From positions 764,379 through 828,378 of the forward strand of contig NZ_QGDO01000003.1 in NCBI RefSeq assembly GCF_003149185.1: DNA of 64,000 bases, written 5' to 3'. Under the pieces are notes generated by a model. That model saw only the letters and a program-made list of their open reading frames with translations, ran no database searches and had not been told where the DNA came from. The position numbers and the translations under genes were made by a program. The DNA comes from Sediminitomix flava (GTDB lineage: Bacteria; Bacteroidota; Bacteroidia; Cytophagales; Flammeovirgaceae). Positions 9,010 through 18,590 of the stretch are shown one piece after another. Positions within the stretch are counted from its first letter, which is position 1; each line of letters begins with the position of its first letter.

Positions 9010-9417
9010 CTAAATAAACCCTTGTTTATCATTAATTTCAACTTGTTCTGGTTTTGGATAACGGAGTAGTTTAGAAAAATCTTTCTTCCAAAAATCCATA
9101 TCAAGAACTTCGCCCAAAGTATTTTTTGTCAAAGTGATTACTACTGGAGTATCATCTGAATCAATGTAGTTGACTTGAACAAAGTCACCTCCATAAGGAG
9201 CTTTTTTATCATCAGTAATATTGATACTACCCATTTTTCCTCCTTCATATTCATCTACTGAAGTGGAGATTTCATATTTCTCAGGATCTTCGCCAGCAAG
9301 AGTGAGGAGGTGTTTTACCAAAATCATTTCTTCCTCACGAATTTCTCTTCTTTTACTCATAGTATGATTACCAATTCCTTGGAATGATTGTATTTTAATT
9401 TCAGCAAAGGTAATCAT
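9010..9417 (-). CDS. Hypothetical soluble protein, last gene of the glycan operon
   Basis: It encodes 135 residues, with no signal peptide or membrane helix. The core RREIREEEMILVKHLLTLAG and a beta-rich second half recall the small proteins annotated as DUF6984, but I hold that only weakly. I kept the start at 9417 because it leaves 8 bases to the upstream gene, like the 6- and 8-base gaps elsewhere in this operon; an internal Met at 9360 (MSKRREIREEE) is the natural alternative and would give 116 residues. It may simply be carried along with the PAP2 gene. Its function is unknown. Confidence 0.65.
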   Translation of the reverse strand: MITFAEIKIQSFQGIGNHTMSKRREIREEEMILVKHLLTLAGEDPEKYEISTSVDEYEGGKMGSINITDDKKAPYGGDFVQVNYIDSDDTPVVITLTKNTLGEVLDMDFWKKDFSKLLRYPKPEQVEINDKQGFI

Positions 9418-9425
9418 TTTTCAAT

Positions 9426-10181
9426 TTAAGCACTGATATCTTGAAGCTGACTTTCTTTTTGAAGTTCGATGTGTTGAATTGTAACTTTCAATTTACCATT
9501 TAGCTTTTTTGACTCTTTTAATTTTCTTGATTCTAACCAATAAAAAATACAATAAGCACTTACACAGCCAATAGCAGCCCCCGCATAAACATCAACAAAG
9601 AAGTGTTGGAACAGGTACATTCTTGAAATTCCTACTAGTATTGCATAAGACAATAACAAGATCGTCCAAATTCGTTTATTAATATAAAGAGAAAGAAATA
9701 CAGCTATCATAAAAGCTGTGGAAGTATGTCCTGAAGGAAATGACCAGTAAGAATGAACACTTAGGTCTGGTAGTAAATAAATTTGATCTAAAATATTCTC
9801 AAAAAATTTCTTGGGTCTAGGAATCGGACCGAATATAGCTCTTTTCAAAATGGTTGAAAGAAGTGCATTTCCAATTCCCATAGCTAGGAGAAGAAAACTC
9901 TGATAATATTTGATGAATAAAAAAACGATGAGCAATGGAAAGAAAACAAGTCCATCTCCAAGGTGAGTGAATAATCTAAAAAACTTATCTAATACTGGTG
10001 TGTGATAATTATTAATACTTAAAATAACATTTCCTTTATCGACTAAAAATAACATTGGGAGTAAAAGAAGAATCAATCCCCAAAAGAAATACATTGAATG
10101 ATGAATAACTCTTTGCTTGAATAACACTGGCTTCTTTTTCCTCGTTTGTTTGAAGCTCGAAGAAGGCATTGATTGATTCAT
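9426..10181 (-). CDS. PAP2-family phosphatase (lipid or polyprenyl-(pyro)phosphatase)
   Basis: The 251-residue protein has about five or six membrane helices. The three PAP2 motifs are present: a K/R-rich segment ending in RP (113-123, KRAIFGPIPRP), PSGH (149-152) and SRxxxxxHxxxD (Ser186, Arg187, His193, Asp197). Family members remove phosphate from undecaprenyl pyrophosphate, phosphatidate or lipid A. Six bases separate it from the flippase-like gene upstream. In this operon, recycling of the polyprenyl carrier or dephosphorylation of lipid A before glycosylation is the best guess. Confidence 0.9.
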   Translation of the reverse strand: MNQSMPSSSFKQTRKKKPVLFKQRVIHHSMYFFWGLILLLLPMLFLVDKGNVILSINNYHTPVLDKFFRLFTHLGDGLVFFPLLIVFLFIKYYQSFLLLAMGIGNALLSTILKRAIFGPIPRPKKFFENILDQIYLLPDLSVHSYWSFPSGHTSTAFMIAVFLSLYINKRIWTILLLSYAILVGISRMYLFQHFFVDVYAGAAIGCVSAYCIFYWLESRKLKESKKLNGKLKVTIQHIELQKESQLQDISA

Positions 10182-10187
10182 AATGGT

Positions 10188-11096
10188 TTAGTTTTTAGAT
10201 ATATTTTGTAATTCTTTAGACATACTAAAAGTGAAAAAAAGTCCAATGAGTGAGGTAATAGCTGTTACCGTAAAAAATAAGAGCGTAAAAGCTACAGCCT
10301 CATCTTTATTGATACTTAGAAATTGGAGTCCATAAAGCATGACCAATTCTCGAATCCCTACACCACCAATTGATATTGGAATGATAGTCATGGCATTTCC
10401 AATTAAGAAAAAGGCCAGATAATCATAATGATTGGAATTGATTGAAAGTGCCTTTAGGATACAAATCGCACATACTACTTGAAGTAGTTGGACAGCAAAA
10501 GAATAGATAAGCGTAGAAATGAATATTTCCTTGAATTTGGGAAAGAGATAGTTAGAAAAGAGAAAGAAAATAGGAAATATAAAGATGATTCCTAACCAGC
10601 CCAATACACTTAACCATGTATATAACTTAGCCATATCAGAGAATACAAGAAATACACAGGCTAGCCATGTTAAAACTGAAGACCCATTTAGCCGATCTAA
10701 AAGAGTGGCTTGAAATAGCTCCTTTGTATTTGTAGTTTTTTGATCTCTTAATAGGTATATCTTATAGCCATCCCCACTAATACTTCCAGGTAGAAAAAGG
10801 TTATAAAACATTCCTACATAGTATAGTTTTATATGTTTTAATATAGGTAAATCTAACCCTAAGGTTCTGTAAAAACGATCCATTCGTAGCGTATTATTCA
10901 ACTTTGAAAGGTTGAATAGAAGCAGAGCTGATACAAGAAAGATTACATTTGCATTTTGTAGATTAACCCACACCTTTTGGTACGGAATTTTTGTGAATAC
11001 AAAATACAGAGCAAGTCCTGTAAATAGAATTTGCACAAGTGATGAAAGCCTTTTCTTCGTACTTTCAGCGGATATGTTATTGAGGTTAACTTTCAC
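10188..11096 (-). CDS. UPF0104/AglD-type flippase-like membrane protein (lysylphosphatidylglycerol synthase TM region)
   Basis: The 302-residue protein has about eight membrane helices. It shows the conserved family segments NLFLPGSISGDGYK (99-112), DRLNG (134-138) and PISIGGVGIRE (240-250). The family includes the membrane half of MprF, AglD and many proteins encoded beside polyprenyl-phosphate-sugar glycosyltransferases; a role in lipid or lipid-sugar flipping is proposed for the family and unproven here. It lies between the GT39 gene (8 bases upstream) and the PAP2 gene (6 bases downstream), forming one minus-strand operon. Confidence 0.85.
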   Translation of the reverse strand: MKVNLNNISAESTKKRLSSLVQILFTGLALYFVFTKIPYQKVWVNLQNANVIFLVSALLLFNLSKLNNTLRMDRFYRTLGLDLPILKHIKLYYVGMFYNLFLPGSISGDGYKIYLLRDQKTTNTKELFQATLLDRLNGSSVLTWLACVFLVFSDMAKLYTWLSVLGWLGIIFIFPIFFLFSNYLFPKFKEIFISTLIYSFAVQLLQVVCAICILKALSINSNHYDYLAFFLIGNAMTIIPISIGGVGIRELVMLYGLQFLSINKDEAVAFTLLFFTVTAITSLIGLFFTFSMSKELQNISKN

Positions 11097-11104
11097 TTTC
11101 CAGT

Positions 11105-12715
11105 CTATAAATCATTATCAGATTCCTTTGAGGAAGCTAAATCGTTAGCTTCAACTTTAAATACTACAGAAGTCTTTCTCTCGAATAGATCTTTCTTTCT
11201 AAATACTTCAACAGCACCTTTGATACTCTGTAGTTCTTCTATGTTATCGGTTACTGATAAAATATATATTGGACTTTTAGATTTCTTGATCTTGACATCA
11301 AGTTCAGAGAAATTCTTATAAATCTTAATAGGTTTCTGAATGTAGTATGAAAAGGATGGATTGAATCGTTTGTAAGATATCACCTCTTCTTCATCAAAGT
11401 TTTCCATGAGTGGTAAGGCTCCAGCTACAGGGTTTTCTTTATCTAATACAGGTAAGGCTAAATGAAAAAATATAAGGCTAGCTACTCCAAAAGTTAGTGC
11501 CATAGATAACAGGCCTTTGCTAAAGTCATTTTTCCAAAAGAAAAATATCGAAATCCCACCTACAGCAATTAGAGGTGTGAAATATAACCCTAAATAGTCG
11601 AGGTGTGCTAAGTAACTCTCTGCTTTCATCGCAAAATAAACTCCCACAGGAATTCCTATAGCCAGTATTATAAAGAAACCAATGCTGAATTTGTCACTAA
11701 GTTTTAGTTTTGAACTCTCTTGGAGTTGACTTAAGTAATACCCAAGAATGATAGCCATAAAAGGCAAACAAGGTGCGGTATACGAAGGCAGCTTCGTTCT
11801 AGAAACAGCAAAGAAAAGAATGAAGAGACCTACTGTGATTAGAGATAGTAAAAGAGCTTCATTTTTCTTATTCCATGCGAGTTTAAGAGATTGTATAGAA
11901 AATACAGAAAAGGGCATCAGACCTGTAAAAACAAATACGGCGGGAAGGAAAAATGGCCCTCCGTGTGATTCTTTTTCAGCGGTAAACCTTTGGAAGTTAT
12001 GTTCAATAAAAAAACCTTGACTCCATGCACCGTCTGTTTTGAAATGAACAGCCAAATACCAAGGTAAAGCTACGGTCAAAAGTAGTAGAATACCTGATAA
12101 AGGATTTAAATTCCAGATTTCTTTCCATTTAAATCTTTTAGTAAAAATCAGAAAGAAGAAAACTACTCCGCCAGGAATAACAATTGCTACTGGCCCTTTT
12201 GCTAAAACTCCCAAGCCCATCATAAGGTAAGCGAGGTAAATCCATTTCTTTTTCCCTTCACAGATAAAAAGATAAAAGAGGAAAAGTGTTGCTGTAATGC
12301 AAAATATAAGATATGGATCAGGTGTAGCTAAGTGAAACTGAATTATAATTTGTAATGAAGAAATTAGAGTTAGGGTTGACCAAAAAGCTACTTCTTTATT
12401 GAAAACTCTTTTTGTGAAAAGGAAAGTAATTAGACACGTTGCTAATCCAAAAATTCCTGAAAAGAAGCGAGCGCCAAATTCACCTACACCAAATATCTGA
12501 TAGCCGAGCATCATAAAAAAATAATGCAACGGTGGTTTGTCTGTTCTGAGTTCATAATTAAATGTAGGAACCACTAAATCCCCTTTTTCCAACATTTCTC
12601 GGGCACACCCTGCATTTTTTGCTTCATCTAAGATGTAAATCATATTTCCATCTAGGTTTGCTAAAAAGAGTAAGCCTCCAAATAGCCAGAGTAAAATCAA
12701 TCTATAGTCTTTCAT
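11105..12715 (-). CDS. GT-C glycosyltransferase, family 39/ArnT-like, using polyprenyl-phosphate sugars
   Basis: The 536-residue protein has a long multi-helix membrane region (about 11-13 helices). The first periplasmic loop holds Asp30-Glu31 (LDEAKNAGCAREML) and then KPPLHYF (60-66), the hallmark of the PMT_2/ArnT group. It would transfer a sugar from a polyprenyl phosphate donor to lipid A, LPS or protein on the periplasmic side. It is the first gene of the minus operon and is divergent, across a 200-base promoter region, from the GT2 that could make its donor. The acceptor and the sugar cannot be read from the sequence. Confidence 0.88.
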   Translation of the reverse strand: MKDYRLILLWLFGGLLFLANLDGNMIYILDEAKNAGCAREMLEKGDLVVPTFNYELRTDKPPLHYFFMMLGYQIFGVGEFGARFFSGIFGLATCLITFLFTKRVFNKEVAFWSTLTLISSLQIIIQFHLATPDPYLIFCITATLFLFYLFICEGKKKWIYLAYLMMGLGVLAKGPVAIVIPGGVVFFFLIFTKRFKWKEIWNLNPLSGILLLLTVALPWYLAVHFKTDGAWSQGFFIEHNFQRFTAEKESHGGPFFLPAVFVFTGLMPFSVFSIQSLKLAWNKKNEALLLSLITVGLFILFFAVSRTKLPSYTAPCLPFMAIILGYYLSQLQESSKLKLSDKFSIGFFIILAIGIPVGVYFAMKAESYLAHLDYLGLYFTPLIAVGGISIFFFWKNDFSKGLLSMALTFGVASLIFFHLALPVLDKENPVAGALPLMENFDEEEVISYKRFNPSFSYYIQKPIKIYKNFSELDVKIKKSKSPIYILSVTDNIEELQSIKGAVEVFRKKDLFERKTSVVFKVEANDLASSKESDNDL

Positions 12716-12915
12716 ATCAACACATTAGTTCAACTGTCAACTGCAATATTATAGATCGCATTAGACAGAAATGTGAATTCTATTTCACTTAGTTTTGAAT
12801 TTACAAGCATAAATATTAATCAATTATGAAATATTAACAAGTATTAAGATCCTTAAAAAAATCTCTTATAAATTACACAAAATCACTTCAGTGTAGAATT
12901 TAAATAAACATAAAG

Positions 12916-13890
12916 ATGGGTAAGGTTACACTTTCTTTAGTGATCCCTGTAATGAATGAGAGGGAGAATATTGCACCTATGATTGAGCAGGTTCAGTCAG
13001 CACTTAAAGATTATACTTACGAATTAATTTTTGTTGATGATGGGTCATCTGATGGTACTGTAGATGAAATTAAAAAGTATGCAGATGAGAAAATAAAGGT
13101 TGTTGTATTCTACCGAAACTACGGACAAACGACTGCAATGTCAGCCGGTATTCATGAGGCTGTTGGAGATTATGTCGTAACGCTTGATGGAGATCTTCAA
13201 AATGATCCAAGTAACATTCCTGATATGTTGGAACTCCTTATTAAAGAAGGTTGGGATGTGGTAGCAGGTAATCGTTTGAAAAGAAAAGACAAAGCATTAG
13301 TTCGAAAGTTACCGAGTAAAATAGCGAATGCACTTATTCGTAGAATGACTGGTATTCATATCAAAGACTATGGATGTACATTAAAGGTATTTACCAAAGA
13401 CATTGCAAAGAACTTAGGGCTTTATGGTGAGTTGCACCGTTTTATTCCAATTTTAGCTCATCTTCAAGGGGCAAAAATTACTCAAGTAGATGTAAAGCAT
13501 CATGCTAGAATTCATGGAAACTCTAAATATGGTTTGAATAGAACATTTAAAGTTTTGAGTGATCTGATACTGATGGTGTTTTTCCAAAAGTATTTCCAGA
13601 AACCACTTCACCTTTTCGCTCCTGTAGGTATCTTAAGTATTTTTATTGGTTTAGCTGTAAATGGATATTTACTCATTGAAAAGTTGATGGGAGCAGATAT
13701 TTGGGGACGTCCACTTCTTATTCTTGGCGTAATCTTTCTTTTAGGAGGTTTACAAATGATCACTTTTGGTGTAATGGCAGAACTGATGATGCGTACCTAT
13801 TACGAATCTCAGAATAAGCAAACTTATTCAATTCGTGAGGTCTATGTTGGAGAACAAAGGCCAACTACATCAGATGCTTTAGCTTCTTAA
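12916..13890 (+). CDS. DPM1/ArnC/GtrB-like family 2 glycosyltransferase (polyprenyl-phosphate sugar synthase)
   Basis: The 324-residue protein has an N-terminal GT-A fold: LVIPVMNERENI, the VDDGSSDGT loop (40-48) and a DGD metal site (Asp91, Asp93 in LDGDLQNDP). The C-terminal third holds two membrane helices (about 232-260 and 268-295), the layout of ArnC, GtrB and RgtE. Such enzymes move a sugar from a nucleotide donor to undecaprenyl or dodecaprenyl phosphate on the cytoplasmic face. It is followed 28 bases later by the epimerase gene and is divergent from the GT39 operon. Confidence 0.9.
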   Translation: MGKVTLSLVIPVMNERENIAPMIEQVQSALKDYTYELIFVDDGSSDGTVDEIKKYADEKIKVVVFYRNYGQTTAMSAGIHEAVGDYVVTLDGDLQNDPSNIPDMLELLIKEGWDVVAGNRLKRKDKALVRKLPSKIANALIRRMTGIHIKDYGCTLKVFTKDIAKNLGLYGELHRFIPILAHLQGAKITQVDVKHHARIHGNSKYGLNRTFKVLSDLILMVFFQKYFQKPLHLFAPVGILSIFIGLAVNGYLLIEKLMGADIWGRPLLILGVIFLLGGLQMITFGVMAELMMRTYYESQNKQTYSIREVYVGEQRPTTSDALAS

Positions 13891-13918
13891 TTTAATCCTT
13901 CTTTCTAGACTTTTTGTT

Positions 13919-14896
13919 ATGAGAACTCGAGTGTTAATCACTGGTGTTGCAGGTTTTATTGGTTCATCTTTAGCTGAATTCCTTTTAGAAGACGGTTTTG
14001 AAGTAGTTGGTATAGATAATTTTGATCCTTTTTATGATAAAAGCATCAAATTAAGAAACTTACATGAATCCCTTAAAAATTCACGCTTCACTTTTAAGGA
14101 AGTCGATTTTACTTCTTTGAAAAGTTTAATGACTATTCCTAAAGTAGATGTAGTTATACATCTTGGTGCTAAAGCTGGTGTTAGACCTTCAATTTTAAAT
14201 CCTAAGGCATATATCGATACGAATGTACAAGGGACAAATAATATTCTGGAATGGATGAGATTGAAGAAAATAAAGAAATTAGTATTTGCTTCATCTTCCT
14301 CAGTATATGGGAACCACAAGCAAGTCCCTTTCTCAGAAGATTTAGTAGTTACTGAACCTATTTCTCCTTATGCTTTCACAAAATTATCTTGTGAATCTAT
14401 GAACTACTCATATCATTCACTATATAATTTTGACATTCTAAACTTGAGATTTTTTACAGTCTATGGGCCTAGACAAAGGCCGGATTTAGCGATACATAAA
14501 TTTGTACGAAAAATATACAGAGGTGAATCAATTCAGATGTATGGCGATGGAAGTTCTGCTAGAGATTATACTTTTATAGATGACATTGTGAATGGCGTTT
14601 ATGGAGCTGTAAATTATGTACTTTCTAATGATCAGATATTTGATATACTTAATCTTGGGAATAATACACCTGTTAAGCTCAAAGAAATGATTCAGACTAT
14701 TGAGTGCAAAATGAAAGTATCTGCTAAAATAGAACAGTTACCTATGCAATCGGGCGATGTGGATGTAACATTTGCTTCTATCCGTAAAGCAAAAAAGATG
14801 TTAGGTTACGTTCCACAAACTTCATTTGATCTTGGTGTTGAGCAATTTGTCGATTGGTTTATTACACTTCGGGAAGAATCATCAATGGCAGTTTAG
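13919..14896 (+). CDS. SDR-type nucleotide-sugar epimerase, probably UDP-glucuronate 4-epimerase
   Basis: The 325-residue protein has the NAD site TGVAGFIGSSLAE (Gly9, Gly12, Gly15), Ser residues 126-128 and catalytic Tyr151-xxx-Lys155 (SPYAFTKLSCE). The signature IDNFDPFYDKSIKLRNL and the segment FFTVYGPRQRPDLAIHKF are characteristic of UDP-glucuronate 4-epimerases, which make UDP-galacturonate, rather than of GalE. Its position after the polyprenyl-phosphate glycosyltransferase suggests it supplies that enzyme's sugar nucleotide. A terminator follows. Confidence 0.88.
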   Translation: MRTRVLITGVAGFIGSSLAEFLLEDGFEVVGIDNFDPFYDKSIKLRNLHESLKNSRFTFKEVDFTSLKSLMTIPKVDVVIHLGAKAGVRPSILNPKAYIDTNVQGTNNILEWMRLKKIKKLVFASSSSVYGNHKQVPFSEDLVVTEPISPYAFTKLSCESMNYSYHSLYNFDILNLRFFTVYGPRQRPDLAIHKFVRKIYRGESIQMYGDGSSARDYTFIDDIVNGVYGAVNYVLSNDQIFDILNLGNNTPVKLKEMIQTIECKMKVSAKIEQLPMQSGDVDVTFASIRKAKKMLGYVPQTSFDLGVEQFVDWFITLREESSMAV

Positions 14897-14906
14897 AATT
14901 TAGAGT

Positions 14907-14941
14907 AAAAAAGAGCTACAATTTTAATTGTAGCTCTTTTT
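14907..14941. terminator. Terminator after the epimerase (bidirectional)
   Basis: AGAGCTACAATT (14912-14923) pairs perfectly with AATTGTAGCTCT (14926-14937), flanked by A residues on the left and T residues on the right. It can also stop the small minus-strand ORF at 14987-15130. Confidence 0.85.
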
Positions 14942-14986
14942 AGATAGATAGAAAACATATTTTTTAATAAGAGAGAATGAGTAGTG

Positions 14987-15130
14987 CTATTCGATGTGTG
15001 TTACCATGGAATTGTTTGTTGAGCTATGCTCGATTATTTCCGTCTTATTACTGCCAAATGTAACACAGCTCACTAAGAATAGTACTTTTAAAAGAAAGAT
15101 TAATAAGGCGGTTAATAGTCCTTTTGACAT
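14987..15130 (-). CDS. Candidate 47-residue small lipoprotein/membrane peptide
   Basis: The minus strand has ATG at 15130 and TAG at 14987-14989. The peptide starts MSKGLLTALLIFLLKVLFLVSC: a Lys, a hydrophobic stretch, then Cys22 in a lipobox-like LVSC context, followed by a polar 25-residue tail rich in Asn, Thr, Ser and His. This is the layout of a very small lipoprotein. The bidirectional hairpin at 14907-14941 is in the right place to end its transcript. No other gene occupies the 420-base gap. The rest of the gap (15131-15316) shows only A+T-rich DNA. The peptide could still be a chance ORF. Confidence 0.5.
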   Translation of the reverse strand: MSKGLLTALLIFLLKVLFLVSCVTFGSNKTEIIEHSSTNNSMVTHIE

Positions 15131-15316
15131 ACAAGTATTTTAATCTTAGTCGTTCAATTAATTATTGAAATATAATTGACGTTTTTTGAAAAAAACACCC
15201 TTTTTCTAAATGTAACTATTTATTGATTTACTCTAATGTGATCTGTAACATCTACGTAAAGAACAGGTACGATAAACGCTATTTTAATTTAATATATAGA
15301 ACTTTTTACCCCTATT

Positions 15317-16303
15317 TTACTTCTCTGAAACAGTTAAGAGATTTGGTATTTTAAGCTGAACTTTAACCCCTTTATTGTAGTCTGAGTAAAACTGTAATTC
15401 ACTATTTTTCCAATATTGAGATCGTTTTTCTAGACTTCTAGGAACAGTATAAGGCTTATTGAACCCTTTGCCATTATCTTCAATTGATAGGTTTAATTCA
15501 TTCTCTATAACATGTAGTCCTATTTTAACATCTGAGGCTTGAGCATACTTTGTAATATTTGAAAGGGACTCAAGTACGAAATAGTAAATTTGAAGAGCAT
15601 CCTCGTTTGTTAAGTGATCAATGTTATGAGTAAAAGTGATATTTAGATCTTCCCAAGTATTCAATGAGTTGATCATTTCTTCTATGGCAGGGATTAGACC
15701 TTCACTTTCAATGATTGGATGCATACTGTTGTTGCTAATCCATTGAATATCGGATAAGGCATTTTCAACATTTTCAGCAGCATTTTCAATGAGTTCTAAT
15801 TGTCTATCATTCATTCCTTCAGGATGAATGGTAGTGAGGCTGTTTAGCGCAAAGTGTGTATGAATCAGTTGTTGTTTTATGCCGTCATGAAGATCATGTT
15901 GAATTTGTTGGTATACTTGATCTTTAACCTCTTTTCTGATCTGATTTTTTCTAGTTTGCTGAAATTGAATAGTGGATAAAACTTTTCTTTCATCAAGTGG
16001 TAAACTGAAATAATGATCTAAACCATGTTCATATCCAATGTTGTTAAACTCATTTTCGGCAAGGATATAAAATGATGAAAAATGAAGAGTCTCTATTTTT
16101 CTGATATAACGTAGTACACCTGCACCTGTCATATCAGGTAAATCTTGGCTACAAAAAATAATGTCTGGTTTCTGTTTTGATGCGATTAGCACCCCTGCTT
16201 CTCCATATTCAGCATAATAAATTTCAGTAGTTAGTTTCGATAAAATTTGGGTCAAACTTAAGGTAATGGAATCGTTATTCTCAATAATGAGGATTCTATA
16301 CAT
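15317..16303 (-). CDS. HisKA_3-type histidine kinase fused to a degenerate receiver domain
   Basis: The 328-residue soluble protein has residues 1-115 folding like a response-regulator receiver (MYRILIIENNDS, PDIIFCSQDLPDMTG), but the phosphoacceptor Asp is Ser52, the acidic pair is Glu-Asn, and the conserved Lys is Leu101, so it should not be phosphorylated. Residues 130-195 are a NarL/DesK-type DHp domain with HDLHDGIKQQL (His139 is the expected phosphoacceptor). Residues 225-325 are an HATPase domain (N-box in SLSNITKYAQ; G-box DNGKGF). No partner regulator lies next to it. A ligand or protein may act through the pseudo-receiver; that is inference. Confidence 0.85.
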   Translation of the reverse strand: MYRILIIENNDSITLSLTQILSKLTTEIYYAEYGEAGVLIASKQKPDIIFCSQDLPDMTGAGVLRYIRKIETLHFSSFYILAENEFNNIGYEHGLDHYFSLPLDERKVLSTIQFQQTRKNQIRKEVKDQVYQQIQHDLHDGIKQQLIHTHFALNSLTTIHPEGMNDRQLELIENAAENVENALSDIQWISNNSMHPIIESEGLIPAIEEMINSLNTWEDLNITFTHNIDHLTNEDALQIYYFVLESLSNITKYAQASDVKIGLHVIENELNLSIEDNGKGFNKPYTVPRSLEKRSQYWKNSELQFYSDYNKGVKVQLKIPNLLTVSEK

Positions 16304-16323
16304 AAGAAGTGGTTTTAGGATAT

Positions 16324-16348
16324 AAAAGGGAGCAATAAAGCCCCCTTT
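16324..16348 (-). terminator. Weak terminator hairpin for the DUF255 gene
   Basis: On the minus strand a 6-bp AAAGGG/CCCTTT stem (paired bases 16343-16348 and 16325-16330) with extra G residues is followed by TTATA. It lies between the DUF255 stop (16455) and the kinase start (16303). The T tail is poor. Confidence 0.4.
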
Positions 16349-16454
16349 CAGCTGGTTGAATTTATCACAAACGTGAATAGTTACTTCTCATAGACACTCG
16401 TAATAGAGGTTTCGTTCCTGTTTTTAGTTCCCCTTTTTATCACAGCATGAAACC

Positions 16455-18590
16455 TTATTGAATATCTTCCAATATTTTGAATGCTTCTTCTACAGAATGG
16501 ACTGGAATCTTGCAGGCTTTGTTTTGACAGATATAAATAGTCGTTTCTCCTTCTTTAGCAGATCTGTTTTGGAATAATGGTAAATCACTTTTTTCCTCTG
16601 TTGCTAAGATGATATTGAAAGGTGCGTATTGACTTGAAAAAGCATTAGCAACTTTTTGATATTTTTTCCCAACAATCACAATTTCAGTGGTAGGCTTCAT
16701 TTGTAAAGCATATAAACTTCCCCAATTAGTCAAATACTGCACGTCTTTTTCGAGCAGAGGATTGATATTTGAAAGCATATCACGACTAATTGACATATAT
16801 TTTTCATCTGAGAAAAACTCACCAATCAAGTAGAGATTTGTAGCCATTATTGAGTTCGAAGCTGGAATTACATTATCGAATATCTCTTTTTTTCGGGCAA
16901 TTAAAACTTCAGATGTTGCATCAGTGAAATAGAAAAAGCCTTCATTTTCATCATAGAAATTACGAAGTGTGTAGTCTGTAATGGATTTAGCGATATTTAA
17001 CCACTTCTCGTCAAAGCAAATCTGATATAAACTGATGTAAGCAGAGATGAGAGCTGCGTAATCTTCTAAATAGCCATCAATTCCTGCGTTGCCATCTTTG
17101 TATCTTCTCAGAAGTCTAAAATTATCTTGTAGCATATTTTTCTCCAAGAACTCTGCATTCTTCAAAGCAAGATCTTTATATGCTTCATTTTCTGTAGCTG
17201 TATAAGTATCACAAAGTCCTTTTAGCAGAAGTGCATTCCAAGAGGTCAATACTTTATCATCCAATCCTGGGCGAAATTTTTTCTCTCTTTCTTCTAACAA
17301 TTGAACTTTCCAAGTATCTATTTTCCGTTGAAGTTCTTCGGATGATAGTTCATATTTTTCTTCAATCTGAGATAGATCATTTACTCTATAAAGAATGTTT
17401 TCGCCATGTTCCCAGTTACCATTGTTTTTGATTTGATAAATATCAGCAAAAAGTTCATAGTCATCTGCAAGTAGTTCTTTCAGATGATTTGCATTCCAAA
17501 TGTAGAATTTCCCTTCAATTCCCTCTGAGTCAGCATCCAAGGCAGAGTAAATTCCGTTACTTTTATCTAAAAGTTCCCTTTCTATAAATGAGACTGTTTC
17601 CTCAATTACTTTCAAGTAACTTTCTTTCTTTGTGACCTTATATGCGTCAGCATAAACACTCAACAATTGACCATTGTCATAGAGCATTTTTTCAAAATGA
17701 GGAGCAAACCACTCGCCATCTACCGAATATCTGGCAAATCCACCGCCAATCTGATCGTAGATTCCTCCGTTTGCCATTCGGTCTAGTGTAAGTGTGATTT
17801 GGTCTAAAGCTCTTTTATCGTTTGAGAAGTGATAATATTTTAGAAGAAAATTATAAATGGATGGCATTGGGAATTTTGGAGCCTTGTTCATCCCACCATC
17901 TACAGTATCGAAGTGTGGAGCAAAGTTGAAGAACATTTGCTCAAAACGATCTGTCGAAAAATCATCAGAACTACTAAGTTGAAATCTTTCTAATTCATCT
18001 ACATTCAATCGTTCTTTTATTTTCTCTGCGGATTGCTGGATTTCTCCTATCTGATTCTGATAGACTTCGGCAACTCTTACCAATAAATTGCTCCAGCCTT
18101 TTGGAGGAAAATAAGTCCCACCATAAAATGGTTTCTGATCTGGAGTTAGGAATACATTAAGAGGCCAACCTCCTTGCTGTCCCATAAGTTGTACTGCCTC
18201 CATGTAAATTTGATCAATATCGGGTCTTTCTTCTCTATCAATTTTGATACAGACATAGTTATCATTCATGATTTGAGCAATCTCTTTATTTTCAAAAGAC
18301 TCATGCTCCATAACATGACACCAATGACAAGAAGAATAGCCTATACTCACGATGATAGGTTTATCTTCTTTTTTAGCTTTTTCTAGTGCTTCTTTTCCCC
18401 AAGGATACCAATCTACAGGATTATATGCATGCTGTAATAGGTACGGACTTGATTCATGTATTAATCGATTAGCAGTTTTTTGAGTGTCCATATCTGTGTT
18501 GGTGATGTGATTTTTACTTTGACAAGACATCAGAAACAAGATGATGATGTCTATAGTGATAAATATTCTCTGGTTACTTATGATTTTCAT
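16455..18590 (-). CDS. DUF255 (YyaL/SSP411-like) thioredoxin-fold plus (alpha/alpha)6-barrel protein, lipoprotein form
   Basis: The 711-residue protein has an N-terminal signal with lipobox LMSC (Cys23). Next is the DUF255 thioredoxin-like domain (about 40-200), with the near-invariant start [20 protein letters not shown], a CHWC redox motif (88-91) and [12 protein letters not shown]. The C-terminal two thirds resemble an N-acylglucosamine 2-epimerase-like six-hairpin barrel. Most relatives are cytosolic, with no settled function; here the signal places it in the envelope. It has a long 331-base upstream gap shared with a divergent gene. Confidence 0.88.
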   Translation of the reverse strand: MKIISNQRIFITIDIIILFLMSCQSKNHITNTDMDTQKTANRLIHESSPYLLQHAYNPVDWYPWGKEALEKAKKEDKPIIVSIGYSSCHWCHVMEHESFENKEIAQIMNDNYVCIKIDREERPDIDQIYMEAVQLMGQQGGWPLNVFLTPDQKPFYGGTYFPPKGWSNLLVRVAEVYQNQIGEIQQSAEKIKERLNVDELERFQLSSSDDFSTDRFEQMFFNFAPHFDTVDGGMNKAPKFPMPSIYNFLLKYYHFSNDKRALDQITLTLDRMANGGIYDQIGGGFARYSVDGEWFAPHFEKMLYDNGQLLSVYADAYKVTKKESYLKVIEETVSFIERELLDKSNGIYSALDADSEGIEGKFYIWNANHLKELLADDYELFADIYQIKNNGNWEHGENILYRVNDLSQIEEKYELSSEELQRKIDTWKVQLLEEREKKFRPGLDDKVLTSWNALLLKGLCDTYTATENEAYKDLALKNAEFLEKNMLQDNFRLLRRYKDGNAGIDGYLEDYAALISAYISLYQICFDEKWLNIAKSITDYTLRNFYDENEGFFYFTDATSEVLIARKKEIFDNVIPASNSIMATNLYLIGEFFSDEKYMSISRDMLSNINPLLEKDVQYLTNWGSLYALQMKPTTEIVIVGKKYQKVANAFSSQYAPFNIILATEEKSDLPLFQNRSAKEGETTIYICQNKACKIPVHSVEEAFKILEDIQ

